Positions 16,206 through 25,361 of a DNA stretch of 64,000 nt are shown piece after piece. The stretch covers positions 1 to 64,000 of the forward strand of contig NZ_JADEWZ010000006.1 of assembly GCF_015207425.1 (NCBI RefSeq), in the 5' to 3' direction. Positions within the stretch are counted from its first letter, which is position 1. Each line of letters begins with the position of its first letter. Position numbers and translations under genes: made by a program. The notes beneath the pieces were generated by a model. That model was not told the DNA's origin, did no database searches, and saw nothing but the letters and a program-made list of their open reading frames with translations. The DNA comes from Lusitaniella coriacea LEGE 07157. Lineage in GTDB: Bacteria; Cyanobacteriota; Cyanobacteriia; Cyanobacteriales; Spirulinaceae.

Positions 16206-17330
16206 ATGTCCGAACGGCGCATTACAATTTCCACGTCAACGCTGTTGTGGGTTGGGATCGTTGGATTGCTGGCAATCTTGTTGTGGCAATTGCAAGGTTT
16301 GCTTTTGGTTCTCGCGATCGCGGTGGTTATTGCCTCAACCTTAGCTCCTGTTATTCAGCGAGCGCAACGATGGGGAATTCCTCGCTGGCTTGCAGTATTC
16401 CTTGTCTATATCGGTTTAATTGCGGGGTTAATTGGAGTTGGCTCGATCGTCGGGGTTCCCGCGATCGATCAAATTCAGCGCTTAATCCGAAATTTGCCAG
16501 GATATCTCGATGTTCTTGAGAGCCTAACGGAAGATTTGGTAATGCGCACGGGAACGATTGACCCGGTGACGTTGGAACAAATTCGCCAATTTTTTGATTT
16601 ACAGGCGATCGCGACGTGGGCGTTTCGTTCCTCACAACAGCTTCTGATTCGTTCCTACAGCGTCACGCGAGGTCTTTTAGGGGGAGCGTTCAGCGTAATT
16701 TTAGCTTTGTTGCTCTCGATTTATATGCTCATCGGTTCCGAGCAATTGGTACAGGGAATTCTCCGCTTGTTTCCCTCCCCTTGGAACGAGCGATTAGCTG
16801 CTCAAGTTCAACCGATGGGTCAACGGATGGGGGGCTATATACAGGGAAGAATTTTAGTTTCGACCATTTTAGCGGTTGTCATTAGTATTGGATTGAATTT
16901 TCTGGGTTTATCGGAATTTTCCCTGGGTTTGGGCGCGATCGCGGGATTAACAAATCTCATTCCTTTCTTTGGCCCTGTCTTGGGTTCAATTCCAGCATTA
17001 ATTGTCGCGATCGCGCAAGGGGGATGGACGTTCCTTTGGGTATTGCTCCTTTTCCTCATGATCCAAAATCTAGAAACCTACCTCCTCGATCCCCTTTTGG
17101 TGGGTAGCACGGTGCGTATTCCCCCTCTCTACCAACTTCTTGCTGTCCTAGGCGGCGCGCAGGTTTTAGGGATTATTGGCGCACTTATCGTTCCACCGTG
17201 GGTTGCGGGAATTTCTGTTCTCTTGGAAAACCTCTATTTAAAACCCAAGTTACAAGCCGAGTTAGAGGAGGGAGATATTTGTGATGACGTGGGGACACGG
17301 GGACGCGGTGACGCGGTGAGAAATTCATAA
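16206..17330 (+). CDS. AI-2E family transporter (PerM/YhhT type)
   Basis: Polytopic inner-membrane protein, 374 residues from the ATG at 16206; an in-frame TTG at 16158 would add 16 residues. Several strong membrane segments, and the family's conserved C-terminal block with NLIPFFGPVLGSIPALIVA and, further on, NLETYLLDPLLVGSTVRIPP. Members export small molecules or act in Na+/H+ exchange; the substrate here is unknown. The last 20 residues (after ELEEGD) are encoded by a dispersed GGGGACACGGGGACGCGG-type repeat that extends the frame, so the C-terminal tail is probably not conserved. Confidence 0.9.
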   Translation: MSERRITISTSTLLWVGIVGLLAILLWQLQGLLLVLAIAVVIASTLAPVIQRAQRWGIPRWLAVFLVYIGLIAGLIGVGSIVGVPAIDQIQRLIRNLPGYLDVLESLTEDLVMRTGTIDPVTLEQIRQFFDLQAIATWAFRSSQQLLIRSYSVTRGLLGGAFSVILALLLSIYMLIGSEQLVQGILRLFPSPWNERLAAQVQPMGQRMGGYIQGRILVSTILAVVISIGLNFLGLSEFSLGLGAIAGLTNLIPFFGPVLGSIPALIVAIAQGGWTFLWVLLLFLMIQNLETYLLDPLLVGSTVRIPPLYQLLAVLGGAQVLGIIGALIVPPWVAGISVLLENLYLKPKLQAELEEGDICDDVGTRGRGDAVRNS

Positions 17331-17333
17331 CTC

Positions 17334-17457
17334 ACGTCTGATGTGTATTACCCAAAAGCTTTGGAAGCCCTCTCCCCCAACCCCTCTCCCAAATCTGGGA
17401 GAGGGGAGAAGATACAGTAAAATGTGGGTTTGGCAGCTCTAATTCACATCAAGCGTA
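17334..17457. repeat. MITE-like element, family A, diverged copy with internal hairpin
   Basis: Ends ACGTCTGATGTGTATTA and TAATTCACATCAAGCGTAA are imperfect inverted repeats related to those of the 34506-34647 element. The interior differs and contains the hairpin at 17381-17406. It sits between the convergent AI-2E permease and glutathionyl-hydroquinone reductase genes. Confidence 0.55.
17381..17406. terminator. Hairpin between convergent genes
   Basis: CCCCTCTCCCA, loop AATC, TGGGAGAGGGG: perfect 11-bp stem between two converging stop codons. Similar hairpins are widespread in cyanobacterial genomes. It may work as a bidirectional terminator although no T-tract follows. Confidence 0.5.
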
Positions 17458-17460
17458 ACC

Positions 17461-18480
17461 CTAAACTTTTTCCCCCCTCAATTGTTCGCGATGGTGGGGT
17501 TCGAGTAAATTGGTCATATCGGGCCCTAGGGGAATGATTCCGCCGGGATTGAGGGGAAACAAATTGCCGTAATAGTCTCGTTTCACACTGTCTAAATCGC
17601 AGGTTTCCGCTACGCCGGGAAGTTGATACAAATCCCGCAAATAGGCGCTTAAATACTCGTAATCTCGAATGCGGCGGCGATTGCACTTGAATAATCCGTA
17701 ATAGACCACATCAAAGCGAAATAGGGTGGTAAACAGCCGAACATCGGCTAAGGTTACGCTGTCTCCGCAGAGATAGCGATTTGTGGCAAGTGCTGCATCA
17801 ATTTCATCGAGGGTGACGAATAGTTCGTTACAGGCTTTGGTATAGGCTTCTTGAGTTTGAGCAAAACCGCAACGATAGACACCATTATTCACCGCCGGGT
17901 AAATTTTGTCGTTCCAGCGATCGATTTGCGTTTGCCATTTGGGGGGGGATAAATCGAGGGTAGGGTGTTTAGCAAAGGCGTTGAAGTTCGCATTGAGCAT
18001 GACAATAATTTCGGAACTTTCATTATTCACAATTGCCTTTTTTTTACTATCCCAAAGAACGGGAACCGTACAGCGTCCGGTGTAACCCGGTTGTGCGAGT
18101 TCGTAGAGTTCTGGAAGCGTGCGACATCCTTCTTCGGGATGGTCAAAAATCCAAATTCCTTCATCGGTGGAAGGGGAGACAATGGAGATCGCGATCGCGT
18201 CCTCTAATCCTTTTAATGCCCGCGTGACCAGGGTTCGGTGCGCCCAAGGACAGCCCAATCCTACATAAAGGCGGTAGCGTCCCGCTTTGGGGGGATGGGG
18301 GTTTCCCTCCTCCTCTCCAATGCTATTTCTGAACGCACTTTGGGGACGAATATATTCCCCTGTGGGATTGCTGGGTGCGAGTTTGGACATCATCACTTGC
18401 CACATTGTCGTCCAAACAAATTTGCCCAGTTTAACAATGTACTTCGAGGGAAGAGATTTACTTTTTTTGGGGTTTGCCAT
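17461..18480 (-). CDS. Glutathionyl-hydroquinone reductase (GST superfamily, YqjG/ECM4 type)
   Basis: Omega/Xi-class glutathione transferase that reduces glutathionyl-hydroquinones to hydroquinones using glutathione. The catalytic Cys is in YVGLGCPWAHRTLV (about residues 77-90), the diagnostic CPWAHR motif. The N-terminal Pro-rich part FRNSIGEEEGNPHPPKAGRY and the C-terminal helical region with NNGVYRCGFAQTQEAY and SVTLADVRLFTTLFRFD are conserved in the family. 339 residues, full length. Soluble enzyme for quinone detoxification. Convergent with the permease at 16206. Confidence 0.93.
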   Translation of the reverse strand: MANPKKSKSLPSKYIVKLGKFVWTTMWQVMMSKLAPSNPTGEYIRPQSAFRNSIGEEEGNPHPPKAGRYRLYVGLGCPWAHRTLVTRALKGLEDAIAISIVSPSTDEGIWIFDHPEEGCRTLPELYELAQPGYTGRCTVPVLWDSKKKAIVNNESSEIIVMLNANFNAFAKHPTLDLSPPKWQTQIDRWNDKIYPAVNNGVYRCGFAQTQEAYTKACNELFVTLDEIDAALATNRYLCGDSVTLADVRLFTTLFRFDVVYYGLFKCNRRRIRDYEYLSAYLRDLYQLPGVAETCDLDSVKRDYYGNLFPLNPGGIIPLGPDMTNLLEPHHREQLRGEKV

Positions 18481-18587
18481 GTCAGCTAGCGCATTACTTA
18501 ACTTGTTTCAGGCTACCCCTGAAAGTACTTTCTTAACCGTCTTCGTATAATTCTAGACTTGACTTTTGCAGCACGCGGACTGTCCAT

Positions 18588-19391
18588 TTAGAAATATCTC
18601 TCTACCTCTGCAATAGGTAAATTCAATGCCTGAGCAACCTGTTCTGCGGTTAGACCCATTTCTCGTAGTTTGGGAATGGCATCTAATTGTGCCTGTTCTG
18701 CTTGCTGCTGTGCCTGTTCTGCTTGCTGCTGTGCTTGTTCTGCTGCCTCCTCCGGAAGGAGAACTAAATTACCCGCGCGATCGTAGAAACGCAGCCAATT
18801 TGCGAATTTTCCTTGAGCTTCTCCTTGCCAGTTCCCCAACCATAACTCTAACTTCTGGCACCACAACCACCCCTTTTCATTGGGTTGTAGGTCTTGGTAG
18901 CCTTGGTCTATGTCTAAATGCCATCCTTGCAAGGAATCTGGATTAAAAGGATCGTAGACGAAATAATCGGAAGTGCGGAAGACTTGCTCGTAAATTTCCT
19001 TTTTCTCGCCAAAATCCTTTTTCGCGGTGGAGGGAGAAAGCAACTCGACAATGACATCGGGATAGCGACCATTTTCTTGCCAACTGACCCAACCTTGACG
19101 CTCTTTTGTGCCATCAACATTGAGAACAACGAAAAAATCAGGACCTCGAAAGTCTTGGTTGCGAAGTTGTTCGAGATTGTAGTAAACGAACATATTTCCT
19201 CCAGCAAAGTAGCTGGAATCTCCCGCTCTAGCCGTTAGCATAGAACGGATAAGGACATTCATCCCGACACGGTGGCGATCGCTTTCCAAGGGTTCTCCGT
19301 CATCAAAAATAAGGTCGGTTGGAGGGGGTTCTGGAACCCAATCCGGTGCTAGAGCTGTATTGACTACTTCTGGAGTGGTTTCAAGAGACAT
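18588..19391 (-). CDS. Uma2 family (DUF820) putative PD-(D/E)XK nuclease
   Basis: 267 residues. The fold core is visible: PDFFVVLNVDG, then PDVIVELLSPSTAKKDFGEK, where the PD, E and K residues match the PD-(D/E)XK arrangement (about residues 85-135). The C-terminus is a Gln/Ala-rich helix of heptads (AEQAQQQ, three times), followed by LREMGLTAEQVAQALNLP, a helix-turn-helix-like tail frequent in cyanobacterial Uma2 proteins. Such genes are present in dozens per genome; their biological target is unknown. Monocistronic, divergent from nothing obvious. Confidence 0.9.
   Translation of the reverse strand: MSLETTPEVVNTALAPDWVPEPPPTDLIFDDGEPLESDRHRVGMNVLIRSMLTARAGDSSYFAGGNMFVYYNLEQLRNQDFRGPDFFVVLNVDGTKERQGWVSWQENGRYPDVIVELLSPSTAKKDFGEKKEIYEQVFRTSDYFVYDPFNPDSLQGWHLDIDQGYQDLQPNEKGWLWCQKLELWLGNWQGEAQGKFANWLRFYDRAGNLVLLPEEAAEQAQQQAEQAQQQAEQAQLDAIPKLREMGLTAEQVAQALNLPIAEVERYF
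18688..18747 (-). repeat. In-frame 21-bp tandem repeat inside the Uma2 gene
   Basis: The 21-mer TGTGCCTGTTCTGCTTGCTGC occurs at 18688 and 18709 exactly and once more partially from 18730. Seven codons per unit encode the heptad AEQAQQQ, so changes in copy number lengthen a coiled coil without a frameshift. Confidence 0.8.
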
Positions 19392-19538
19392 GGTACAACC
19401 TCAAATGGTTGAATATTTTTTATGATATTGCACGTCTTGCTGAAGTGGGGAAACAACTCTTGTGTTTTCATGGGTTTAGAATACTTCAATCAATAAGACT
19501 ATCCCACGTCATATTCTTCTTCAACCCTTGGGCCACTC

Positions 19539-21113
19539 TTAGTCTCTTCCCAACCAAGTAATCGGGAGTGTAGGGGAGGAAACATCCGAAGGAGACTTGG
19601 TTTCAGTATCAAGAACTTGTTCGACGCGATCGTACACCGCTTCAGCTTCTTCAAGGGAATTCCCAATACTGGTCAATCCTAGTTTGCCAAACTCCGACAG
19701 CGCTCCCATTAAATGGAAAATCGTTCCCGTCATCGTACTGCTATCAAAATGGAGGCGATGGCAGGTGATAATATCCATCAAATCCCTGGGAAGTAACCCC
19801 TGATAGCTCTCTTTTTGCAAATTATCGGAAGCAATGTAGTATTTGGCTAAACCGTGTTGACCGTACAGCAATCCTGTTTCTGGGTCGTACTTCCCATTAG
19901 TGAGAAGTTTCAGTGCCATAAAGGGGTGCGTCGTTCCCCCTTTACGCAGGTTAATTTCAATGGCTTGAATGTCCCATTCGGGGGTTTTTCCGGGATGGCG
20001 AACGGCAATAAAATCAACACCGTAGCGTTCCATTGCGCCTTTCTCTGCCAAAATCGCGCCAATTTTTGTCCCTAAGTCTTGTAAGTGCAGCCGATAGGCA
20101 TTATCCGCCGGAAAACGGCAGCCGAGATAGATTTGTCCGTCGGGCCCACCGAGAATTTGATCGTGAGTGGAGAGAATTTCCACTCGACTGTCGGGGGTAA
20201 TATAGCCTTGGAAACTGGGGGATCGCTTCTTTTCCCCTTCAATAAAGACTTCGACAATTGCGCCGAGTTCGGGGATGCGACTGGAAAAGGTTTCCCAGGT
20301 TTCATCGGTGGCTTGAAATTGGAGGTGAGGCAAACGATCGCGCAATTGGTTCGCACGCTCTTGTCTGCTGGTACAGTCTTGGATGGGACGCAAATCGAGC
20401 AGTGCATTCCCTTCCCCAGAAAAGCCTTCATTGAGTTTAATTACCATGCGCTGGAGATCGGGATTTCTCTCCCACAAATCCGTTGCGGCTTCTACTAAAT
20501 CTTCGCGATTCCAAAGGTTGGAACTGCCATCGGGGTGAGGAATTCCAGCTTGCGCAAAAATCTCCCGACTGCCACTTTTAGACCCCCAATGGAGGAGTTC
20601 GGGGGAGGAGGCGAGGAGGGGAACTCCCAGTTTTAGGGATAATTCTTGTTCTAGGTGCGTGGCATTAAAACACACCATATAGGATTGTTGGGAACGCATG
20701 GCTTTGCGAATGCGCTGGACTAAGCGAGGGCGTTCTAGGATCTTTTGGGTGAGGGGTTTGAGGGAGTTATCGTAGGTGGAAAGGAGTAACAGGCGATCGC
20801 GCGCGTGGGAAAAAGGGATTCCGGGTAACAGTTGTAGGTAGTAATCAATTACCGTTGGGGAGAGGGGTTGCGCGGTGACATAAATTAAGCGCGTGCGGGG
20901 ATTGCGCAGGCGAATGAGGGAAAAGAGCAACCGTTCTTCGTAATGAAGGAATCCGGCAACTTTGCCCAACTGTCGTTGGTCGATACTGAGGGAAGGGACG
21001 ACGAGAATATCGCGATCCTCGTACTCGAACAAATTAATACTTTGCCAGCGATCGCGCAACTTTTCCTGCAATTGCCGAAACGCAACAGTTTCTTTCTCTT
21101 TCGATATTGTCAT
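19539..21113 (-). CDS. PGM1-type ATP-grasp peptide ligase-like protein
   Basis: 524 residues. The ATP-grasp core is suggested by RMVIKLNEGFSGEGNALLDL (about residues 219-238), the acidic segments GAIVEVFIEGEKKRSP and DIQAIEINLRKGGTTHPF (metal/ATP binding), and the N-terminal block KVAGFLHYEERLLFSL. This matches proteins annotated as peptide ligase PGM1-related, named after the pheganomycin peptide ligase. In cyanobacteria the gene is common and its substrate is not known; amide-bond formation on a carboxylate is inferred from the fold. It lies upstream of nothing in its operon and is followed by a 147-bp gap. Confidence 0.75.
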   Translation of the reverse strand: MTISKEKETVAFRQLQEKLRDRWQSINLFEYEDRDILVVPSLSIDQRQLGKVAGFLHYEERLLFSLIRLRNPRTRLIYVTAQPLSPTVIDYYLQLLPGIPFSHARDRLLLLSTYDNSLKPLTQKILERPRLVQRIRKAMRSQQSYMVCFNATHLEQELSLKLGVPLLASSPELLHWGSKSGSREIFAQAGIPHPDGSSNLWNREDLVEAATDLWERNPDLQRMVIKLNEGFSGEGNALLDLRPIQDCTSRQERANQLRDRLPHLQFQATDETWETFSSRIPELGAIVEVFIEGEKKRSPSFQGYITPDSRVEILSTHDQILGGPDGQIYLGCRFPADNAYRLHLQDLGTKIGAILAEKGAMERYGVDFIAVRHPGKTPEWDIQAIEINLRKGGTTHPFMALKLLTNGKYDPETGLLYGQHGLAKYYIASDNLQKESYQGLLPRDLMDIITCHRLHFDSSTMTGTIFHLMGALSEFGKLGLTSIGNSLEEAEAVYDRVEQVLDTETKSPSDVSSPTLPITWLGRD

Positions 21114-21176
21114 CCCTCCAACCCTCCTCCATAGCCCTTATACAGCTATCTTATGCGATTCATTGCAGTGAGGAGT

Positions 21177-21569
21177 TTACCATTTCTCTTGAGGCGATTT
21201 CCTGTACCGCGCGCTAGAGGTACAGGTTTCTTGAATTTCAACGGCGTACAATCCCGGCAATCCGACAACTTCGAGACGTTCAAAAACCCATTTCGCGATC
21301 GCCTCGCTGGTGGGATTGGGCAATCCGGTGGTTTCATTGAGATAGTAGTGATCGAGATAGCGATCGCGCAGAGGTTCAATATACTTCTCAATCTCCCCAT
21401 AATCGATAATCATCCCCTGCTGAGAGCCAGATTCGATCAATTTTTCCCCTCGAACGTAAACGCGACCAATCCAGCTATGACCGTGCAAACGACTGCATTT
21501 CCCCTGATAATTGGGCAAGCGGTGTGCTGCTTCAAAGCGAAATTCTTTGTAAATCAACCACTCTTCCAT
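21177..21569 (-). CDS. queD: 6-carboxytetrahydropterin synthase
   Basis: 130 residues from the ATG at 21569 (MEEWLIYKEFRF). Converts 7,8-dihydroneopterin triphosphate to 6-carboxytetrahydropterin, the first dedicated step to queuosine. The zinc ligands are seen in FEAAHRL and RLHGHSW, with the catalytic Cys in KCSRLHGH; DHYYLNE and the C-terminal VEIQETCTSSARY give the other active-site residues. An upstream extension of the frame overlaps queE and was rejected: the chosen start is five bases after the queE stop, consistent with a queE-queD operon. Confidence 0.93.
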   Translation of the reverse strand: MEEWLIYKEFRFEAAHRLPNYQGKCSRLHGHSWIGRVYVRGEKLIESGSQQGMIIDYGEIEKYIEPLRDRYLDHYYLNETTGLPNPTSEAIAKWVFERLEVVGLPGLYAVEIQETCTSSARYRKSPQEKW

Positions 21570-21574
21570 CGGGA

Positions 21575-22192
21575 CTAGGGAACCTCTAGATATTTGTGCA
21601 ACTGTACGGAAAGTCGATAGGTGGGGAACTGTCTGAGTTGTGCGAGAACAATAGGAAGCGCGCGATCGCGCGATGTCCATTCCGGCTGCAAAAAAACGGG
21701 AATTCCATTCTCTTGCGGTAAATACCGGGCATAAAATTCTAACTCTAAACCCGTCTCCACCACCAGTTTAATTTCATTAGCACGCTCCCACATTTCGGGA
21801 ACCACGGGATAGCGAGGACTGACGTGGGTTTTGGGACTGAGGGTAATCCACGCCTGGGGAGAGAGAGGTTGCCAAAATGCGCCGGAAGTTTCAACCGAAA
21901 CGCTTCTTCCTGTTGCTTCAATCGCATCGATAAGTTTGGGTAATTGGGGATGAATTAAGGGTTCTCCCCCAGAAATAACAACGCGGCGCGATCGTAATTC
22001 TCCCAGCAACACCTCAATACTCCGCATCTCGCGTGGCAAATTGCCTCCCCCTTCCCCATACCCCGTATCGCACCAAGGACAGCGCACCGGACACCCCGCC
22101 AAACGAATAAAATCCACAGGCGAACCCATCCAGTACCCTTCCCCCTGGATCGTTTGTTGAAAGGTTTCGTGAATGGGAATGTAATCAGTCAT
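21575..22192 (-). CDS. queE: 7-carboxy-7-deazaguanine synthase
   Basis: Radical SAM enzyme that converts 6-carboxytetrahydropterin to 7-carboxy-7-deazaguanine in queuosine synthesis. The [4Fe-4S] Cys cluster is [17 protein letters not shown] (about residues 33-49); SAM/substrate elements [12 protein letters not shown] and SVETSGAFW follow. The N-terminus [19 protein letters not shown] is diagnostic. 205 residues, normal length. The start codon at 22190-22192 lies inside a heptamer tandem repeat (CAGTCAT units, 22186-22209), so the leader has no normal Shine-Dalgarno. Product is passed to the downstream pathway with QueD. Confidence 0.94.
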   Translation of the reverse strand: MTDYIPIHETFQQTIQGEGYWMGSPVDFIRLAGCPVRCPWCDTGYGEGGGNLPREMRSIEVLLGELRSRRVVISGGEPLIHPQLPKLIDAIEATGRSVSVETSGAFWQPLSPQAWITLSPKTHVSPRYPVVPEMWERANEIKLVVETGLELEFYARYLPQENGIPVFLQPEWTSRDRALPIVLAQLRQFPTYRLSVQLHKYLEVP

Positions 22193-22237
22193 CAGTCAAC
22201 AGTCATCAGGAGAACTGGTAATTGGTAATTGATAATT
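22186..22237. repeat. Compound heptamer tandem repeat over the queE start
   Basis: Two adjacent 7-bp repeat tracts: CAGTCAT CAGTCAA CAGTCAT (22186-22206) and GGTAATT GGTAATT GATAATT (22217-22237). Such short tandemly repeated heptamers are typical of filamentous cyanobacteria. The first tract includes the initiation codon of queE. Confidence 0.8.
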
Positions 22238-22239
22238 GC

Positions 22240-22809
22240 TTAAGCAAGTCCCTCTTCATTGGGATACGTTACCGTAAGGTGGGAATTATAAATAAACCAA
22301 GTCGTAATTCCTTGAGGACTTCCCTCACTCAGTTGACCCTTTGCGGTGTCGGGTTGCCAAATCTTATGGAGGAAAATCTTGAGATGGTTATTCTCGGCTA
22401 CTTCTGGTTCTTCAATTAGGGACAGTTGCGTGCCAAAGGGGATAGGAAACTGAGCGGTTGTGGCAAGTTCTGCGGTTGAGAGGGGTTTTTGCTTCAATAC
22501 GGTTGCATAGCGAGCAATTCCAATTAAACCTTCTTCAAAAGCATACAAAGCTTGGGAAGAATCGTGATCGGAAACAGCGCCTACGCACTCAATGTCTTCC
22601 TTCTCCACATACCAGGTTACTCTATTGTCCAGTTTGCCTTCAATAAAAACCTTGTAGTGTCCTTCTGGTGATGGTTCTGGCGGTTGTACGAGGACAAATG
22701 TTCGATCTGCTTCAATATTAGCGCGATCGCGCGCCTCTAGATTCTTTGCTGCTGTGGGTTTTTGTTTGAATGTCGTGTCTCGAACGACGCGCATGAGTAG
22801 CTTAGTCAT
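22240..22809 (-). CDS. Conserved protein with two SH3-like repeats
   Basis: 189 residues, no signal peptide or membrane segment. It consists of an internal duplication: residues about 8-72 (TTFKQKPTAAKNL to VTWYVEKEDIE) and about 100-178 (ATVLKQKPLSTAEL to TTWFIYNSHLTV). Each half has a LKQKP start, a short strand-rich middle and a final WY/WF strand, as in bacterial SH3-type cell-wall or ligand-binding domains of cyanobacterial proteins. I do not recognise a function. The gene stands between queE and moaA on the minus strand. Confidence 0.6.
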   Translation of the reverse strand: MTKLLMRVVRDTTFKQKPTAAKNLEARDRANIEADRTFVLVQPPEPSPEGHYKVFIEGKLDNRVTWYVEKEDIECVGAVSDHDSSQALYAFEEGLIGIARYATVLKQKPLSTAELATTAQFPIPFGTQLSLIEEPEVAENNHLKIFLHKIWQPDTAKGQLSEGSPQGITTWFIYNSHLTVTYPNEEGLA

Positions 22810-22952
22810 AAAGACATACCCCCTCTTTTTCCGATCGTTGATGTTTCCGAGTCTAACGCGAAATGAGGTGACGGGGAGATTGGTGTTATTGTTTGTGAAA
22901 TTTGTCCAAAGAGCAGATTGTCATTCTGTATTTGTGTTTAATCAAATTAAGT

Positions 22953-23046
22953 GGAATGTCACTGAAATAAGAGTTCACCAATCGCCAAAAGCTTTGATAT
23001 TTCGTAGGGTGGGCAGCGCCCACCAGCTTTAAGTCAGTGCCATTTA
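22953..23046 (-). repeat. MITE-like element, family B, copy 1
   Basis: Reverse orientation of the element at 54292-54381. Ends CACTGAAATAAG and CTTTAAGTCAGTGCCATTT form imperfect inverted repeats; the middle carries the palindrome GGTGGGCGCTGCCCACC-like core (TAGGGTGGGCAGCGCCCACC). It lies directly before moaA and may be part of its leader. Confidence 0.75.
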
Positions 23047-23082
23047 AATTAAGTTTCATTACAAAATTCAGAAGGTTGTTCC

Positions 23083-24084
23083 ATGTCAAATTTCCCAAAC
23101 CGGGTAGATTATTTGCGAATTAGTTTGATCGATCGCTGTAATTTTCGCTGTCAATACTGTATGCCAGAAGGGACGGAACTGGACTACCTTCTCAATCAGG
23201 AATTACTGACGACAGAAGAAATTTTGATACTACTCCAAGGGGTTTTCATTCCGTTGGGATTTCGCAAATTTCGCTTAACGGGAGGGGAACCGTTGCTGCG
23301 TCCTGGGGTTGTGGAATTGGTTCGCGCGATCGCGCACCTACCGGAAACTGAAGATTTAGCCCTTACCACCAACGGTTTCCGCTTGGGGAAAATGGCGCAA
23401 GACCTCTACGACGCGGGATTGCGAAGGGTGAATATCAGCCTGGATTCTCTCCAAGCCGACACCTTTGACAAAATCATCGGAAATCGGGGAAGAAGTCGCT
23501 GGGAGCAAACCTGGGAGGGCATTCAGACTGCGCATCAGGTAGGGTTCGATCCCCTGAAATTGAATGTGGTAGTCATTCCGGGGGTTAATGATGGGGAAAT
23601 TCTCGATCTCGCCGCCTTAAGCCGCGATCGCGCGTGGCATATTCGCTTTATTGAATTTATGCCCATTGGTAACGATCAATTATTCCGCGATCGCGCCTGG
23701 ATTCCCTCAGAAGAAATTCGCACCGCCATTCGAGAAAAATGGGGTTTAGAAAGTTCTAGCATCCTGGGAAACGGCCCTGCGGATGTGTTTCAAATCCCCG
23801 GCGCGAAAGGAACTTTAGGGTTCATCAGCCAAATGTCCGAATGTTTTTGCGATCGCTGCAACCGAATGCGCCTCTCCGCCGATGGGTGGTTGCGTCCTTG
23901 CCTCCTCAACGAAACCGGGCAAATCGACCTCAAAACCTCTCTCCGCAATGGAATAAGCATCGAAAAACTTAGAGAATCCGTTCGCCAAATCCTTATCCTC
24001 AAACCCGAAATCAATTTCAAAGGGAGAGACACCGGAACCGAAACCCAAACCTATACCCGCACGATGTCTCAAATTGGTGGATGA
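23083..24084 (+). CDS. moaA: GTP 3',8-cyclase (molybdenum cofactor synthesis)
   Basis: Radical SAM enzyme that starts molybdopterin synthesis from GTP. First [4Fe-4S] cluster [12 protein letters not shown] (Cys 19, 23, 26); [11 protein letters not shown] is the SAM-binding GGEP motif; second cluster Cys in [14 protein letters not shown] and RPCLL. The protein ends with the C-terminal Gly-Gly tail (QIGG) required by MoaA for interaction with the substrate. 333 residues, full length. No other moa gene is in the window. It is followed by aroB after a 52-bp leader with heptamer repeats. Confidence 0.96.
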   Translation: MSNFPNRVDYLRISLIDRCNFRCQYCMPEGTELDYLLNQELLTTEEILILLQGVFIPLGFRKFRLTGGEPLLRPGVVELVRAIAHLPETEDLALTTNGFRLGKMAQDLYDAGLRRVNISLDSLQADTFDKIIGNRGRSRWEQTWEGIQTAHQVGFDPLKLNVVVIPGVNDGEILDLAALSRDRAWHIRFIEFMPIGNDQLFRDRAWIPSEEIRTAIREKWGLESSSILGNGPADVFQIPGAKGTLGFISQMSECFCDRCNRMRLSADGWLRPCLLNETGQIDLKTSLRNGISIEKLRESVRQILILKPEINFKGRDTGTETQTYTRTMSQIGG

Positions 24085-24094
24085 TAGGAGTTAT

Positions 24095-24127
24095 GAGTTC
24101 AGAGTTCAGAATTCAGAGTTCAGAATT
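24095..24127. repeat. GAGTTCA heptamer tandem repeat
   Basis: Five nearly perfect 7-bp units (GAGTTCA, GAGTTCA, GAATTCA, GAGTTCA, GAATTA) fill the gap between moaA and aroB. They keep an open frame upstream of aroB, which makes a longer but unlikely start. Confidence 0.8.
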
Positions 24128-24136
24128 ACGTCTAAG

Positions 24137-25246
24137 ATGACTTCATCAAATATTCGCGTCAATTTACCACAAAACTCCTACGATATCGCGATCGCGCCCG
24201 GTTCTCTTTCGCAACTGGGAAATAGCCTGAGCGAATTGAATATAGGGAAAAAAGTTCTCCTCGTCTCCAATTCCACCATTTTCAAACACTACGGCGAACA
24301 AACGATTAATTCTCTCCAAGATGCAGGCTTTGAAGCCTGTTACCACCTCATTCCCGCCGGAGAACGCCACAAAACCCCTGCCTCTATCCGAAAACTCTAC
24401 GATACAGCCCTAAAAAATCGCCTAGAACGTTCCTCAACCCTTATTGCCCTTGGCGGTGGGGTGATTGGGGATATGACCGGGTTTGCGGCGGCGACGTGGC
24501 TGCGCGGCATCAATTTCGTGCAAGTGCCAACCTCCCTCCTGGCAATGGTCGATGCGGCAATTGGCGGGAAAACCGGGGTCAACCATCCCAGGGGGAAAAA
24601 CCTCATCGGTGCATTTCACCAACCCAAACGGGTTCTGATCGATCCCCAGGTATTAACAACCCTTCCGGCAAGGGAATTTCGTGCAGGGATGGCAGAAGTC
24701 ATTAAATACGGCGTAATTTGGGACACAGAACTTTTTGAACGGCTTGAGGCGGCAAAACGCTTAGATAGCTTGCGCTACGTTGACCCAGAGTTATTACAAA
24801 CCATTCTCGCGCGATCGGTGCAAGCCAAAGCCGATGTGGTGAGTAAAGACGAAAAAGAAGCCGGACTGCGCGCTATCTTAAACTACGGTCACACCATCGG
24901 ACATGGGGTTGAAAGCCTCACCGGATATCGCCTCGTCAATCACGGGGAAGCCGTTGGAATCGGCATGGTTGTTGCTGGAGAACTCGCTGCTGCAATGGAG
25001 ATGTGGCAACCCGACGAAGCGCAACGCCAAAATGCTTTAATTGAAAAAACGGGTCTACCCACGCAAATTCCCTCCATGTTAACTGCGCGCGCGATCGCGG
25101 ACAGCCTCAAAAACGACAAAAAAGTCAAAGCCGGAAAAGTCCGTTTCATCCTCCCCACCCACATCGGTTCTGTCACCATCACCGACGACGTTAACCCCGA
25201 TATTCTTCACGAAGTCCTTCAAAAAAACATCCAAAAAACCCCATAA
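24137..25246 (+). CDS. aroB: 3-dehydroquinate synthase
   Basis: NAD-dependent, metal-containing enzyme converting DAHP to 3-dehydroquinate in the shikimate pathway. 369 residues from the ATG at 24137 ([17 protein letters not shown]). Visible: [18 protein letters not shown] (NAD binding), [20 protein letters not shown], and the metal ligands in [20 protein letters not shown] and [11 protein letters not shown] frame-open upstream start at 24074 runs through the heptamer repeats and into moaA and was rejected. Probably co-transcribed with moaA, though the pathways are unrelated. Confidence 0.96.
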   Translation: MTSSNIRVNLPQNSYDIAIAPGSLSQLGNSLSELNIGKKVLLVSNSTIFKHYGEQTINSLQDAGFEACYHLIPAGERHKTPASIRKLYDTALKNRLERSSTLIALGGGVIGDMTGFAAATWLRGINFVQVPTSLLAMVDAAIGGKTGVNHPRGKNLIGAFHQPKRVLIDPQVLTTLPAREFRAGMAEVIKYGVIWDTELFERLEAAKRLDSLRYVDPELLQTILARSVQAKADVVSKDEKEAGLRAILNYGHTIGHGVESLTGYRLVNHGEAVGIGMVVAGELAAAMEMWQPDEAQRQNALIEKTGLPTQIPSMLTARAIADSLKNDKKVKAGKVRFILPTHIGSVTITDDVNPDILHEVLQKNIQKTP

Positions 25247-25361
25247 ACTCAATTAGCAGTTAGTCAGTGTAGGAATGAGGGTAGGATATTTCCGGATCCA
25301 GGTCAGTCTGCTAAACCTAAATAATGGTCGGTAAAAGAGTAAATTCTCAGATAGTAATATT

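Noticed and set aside
22810-23082. Molybdenum cofactor riboswitch before moaA
   Set aside because: The leader holds a family B repeat element; none of the conserved riboswitch helices could be recognised by eye.
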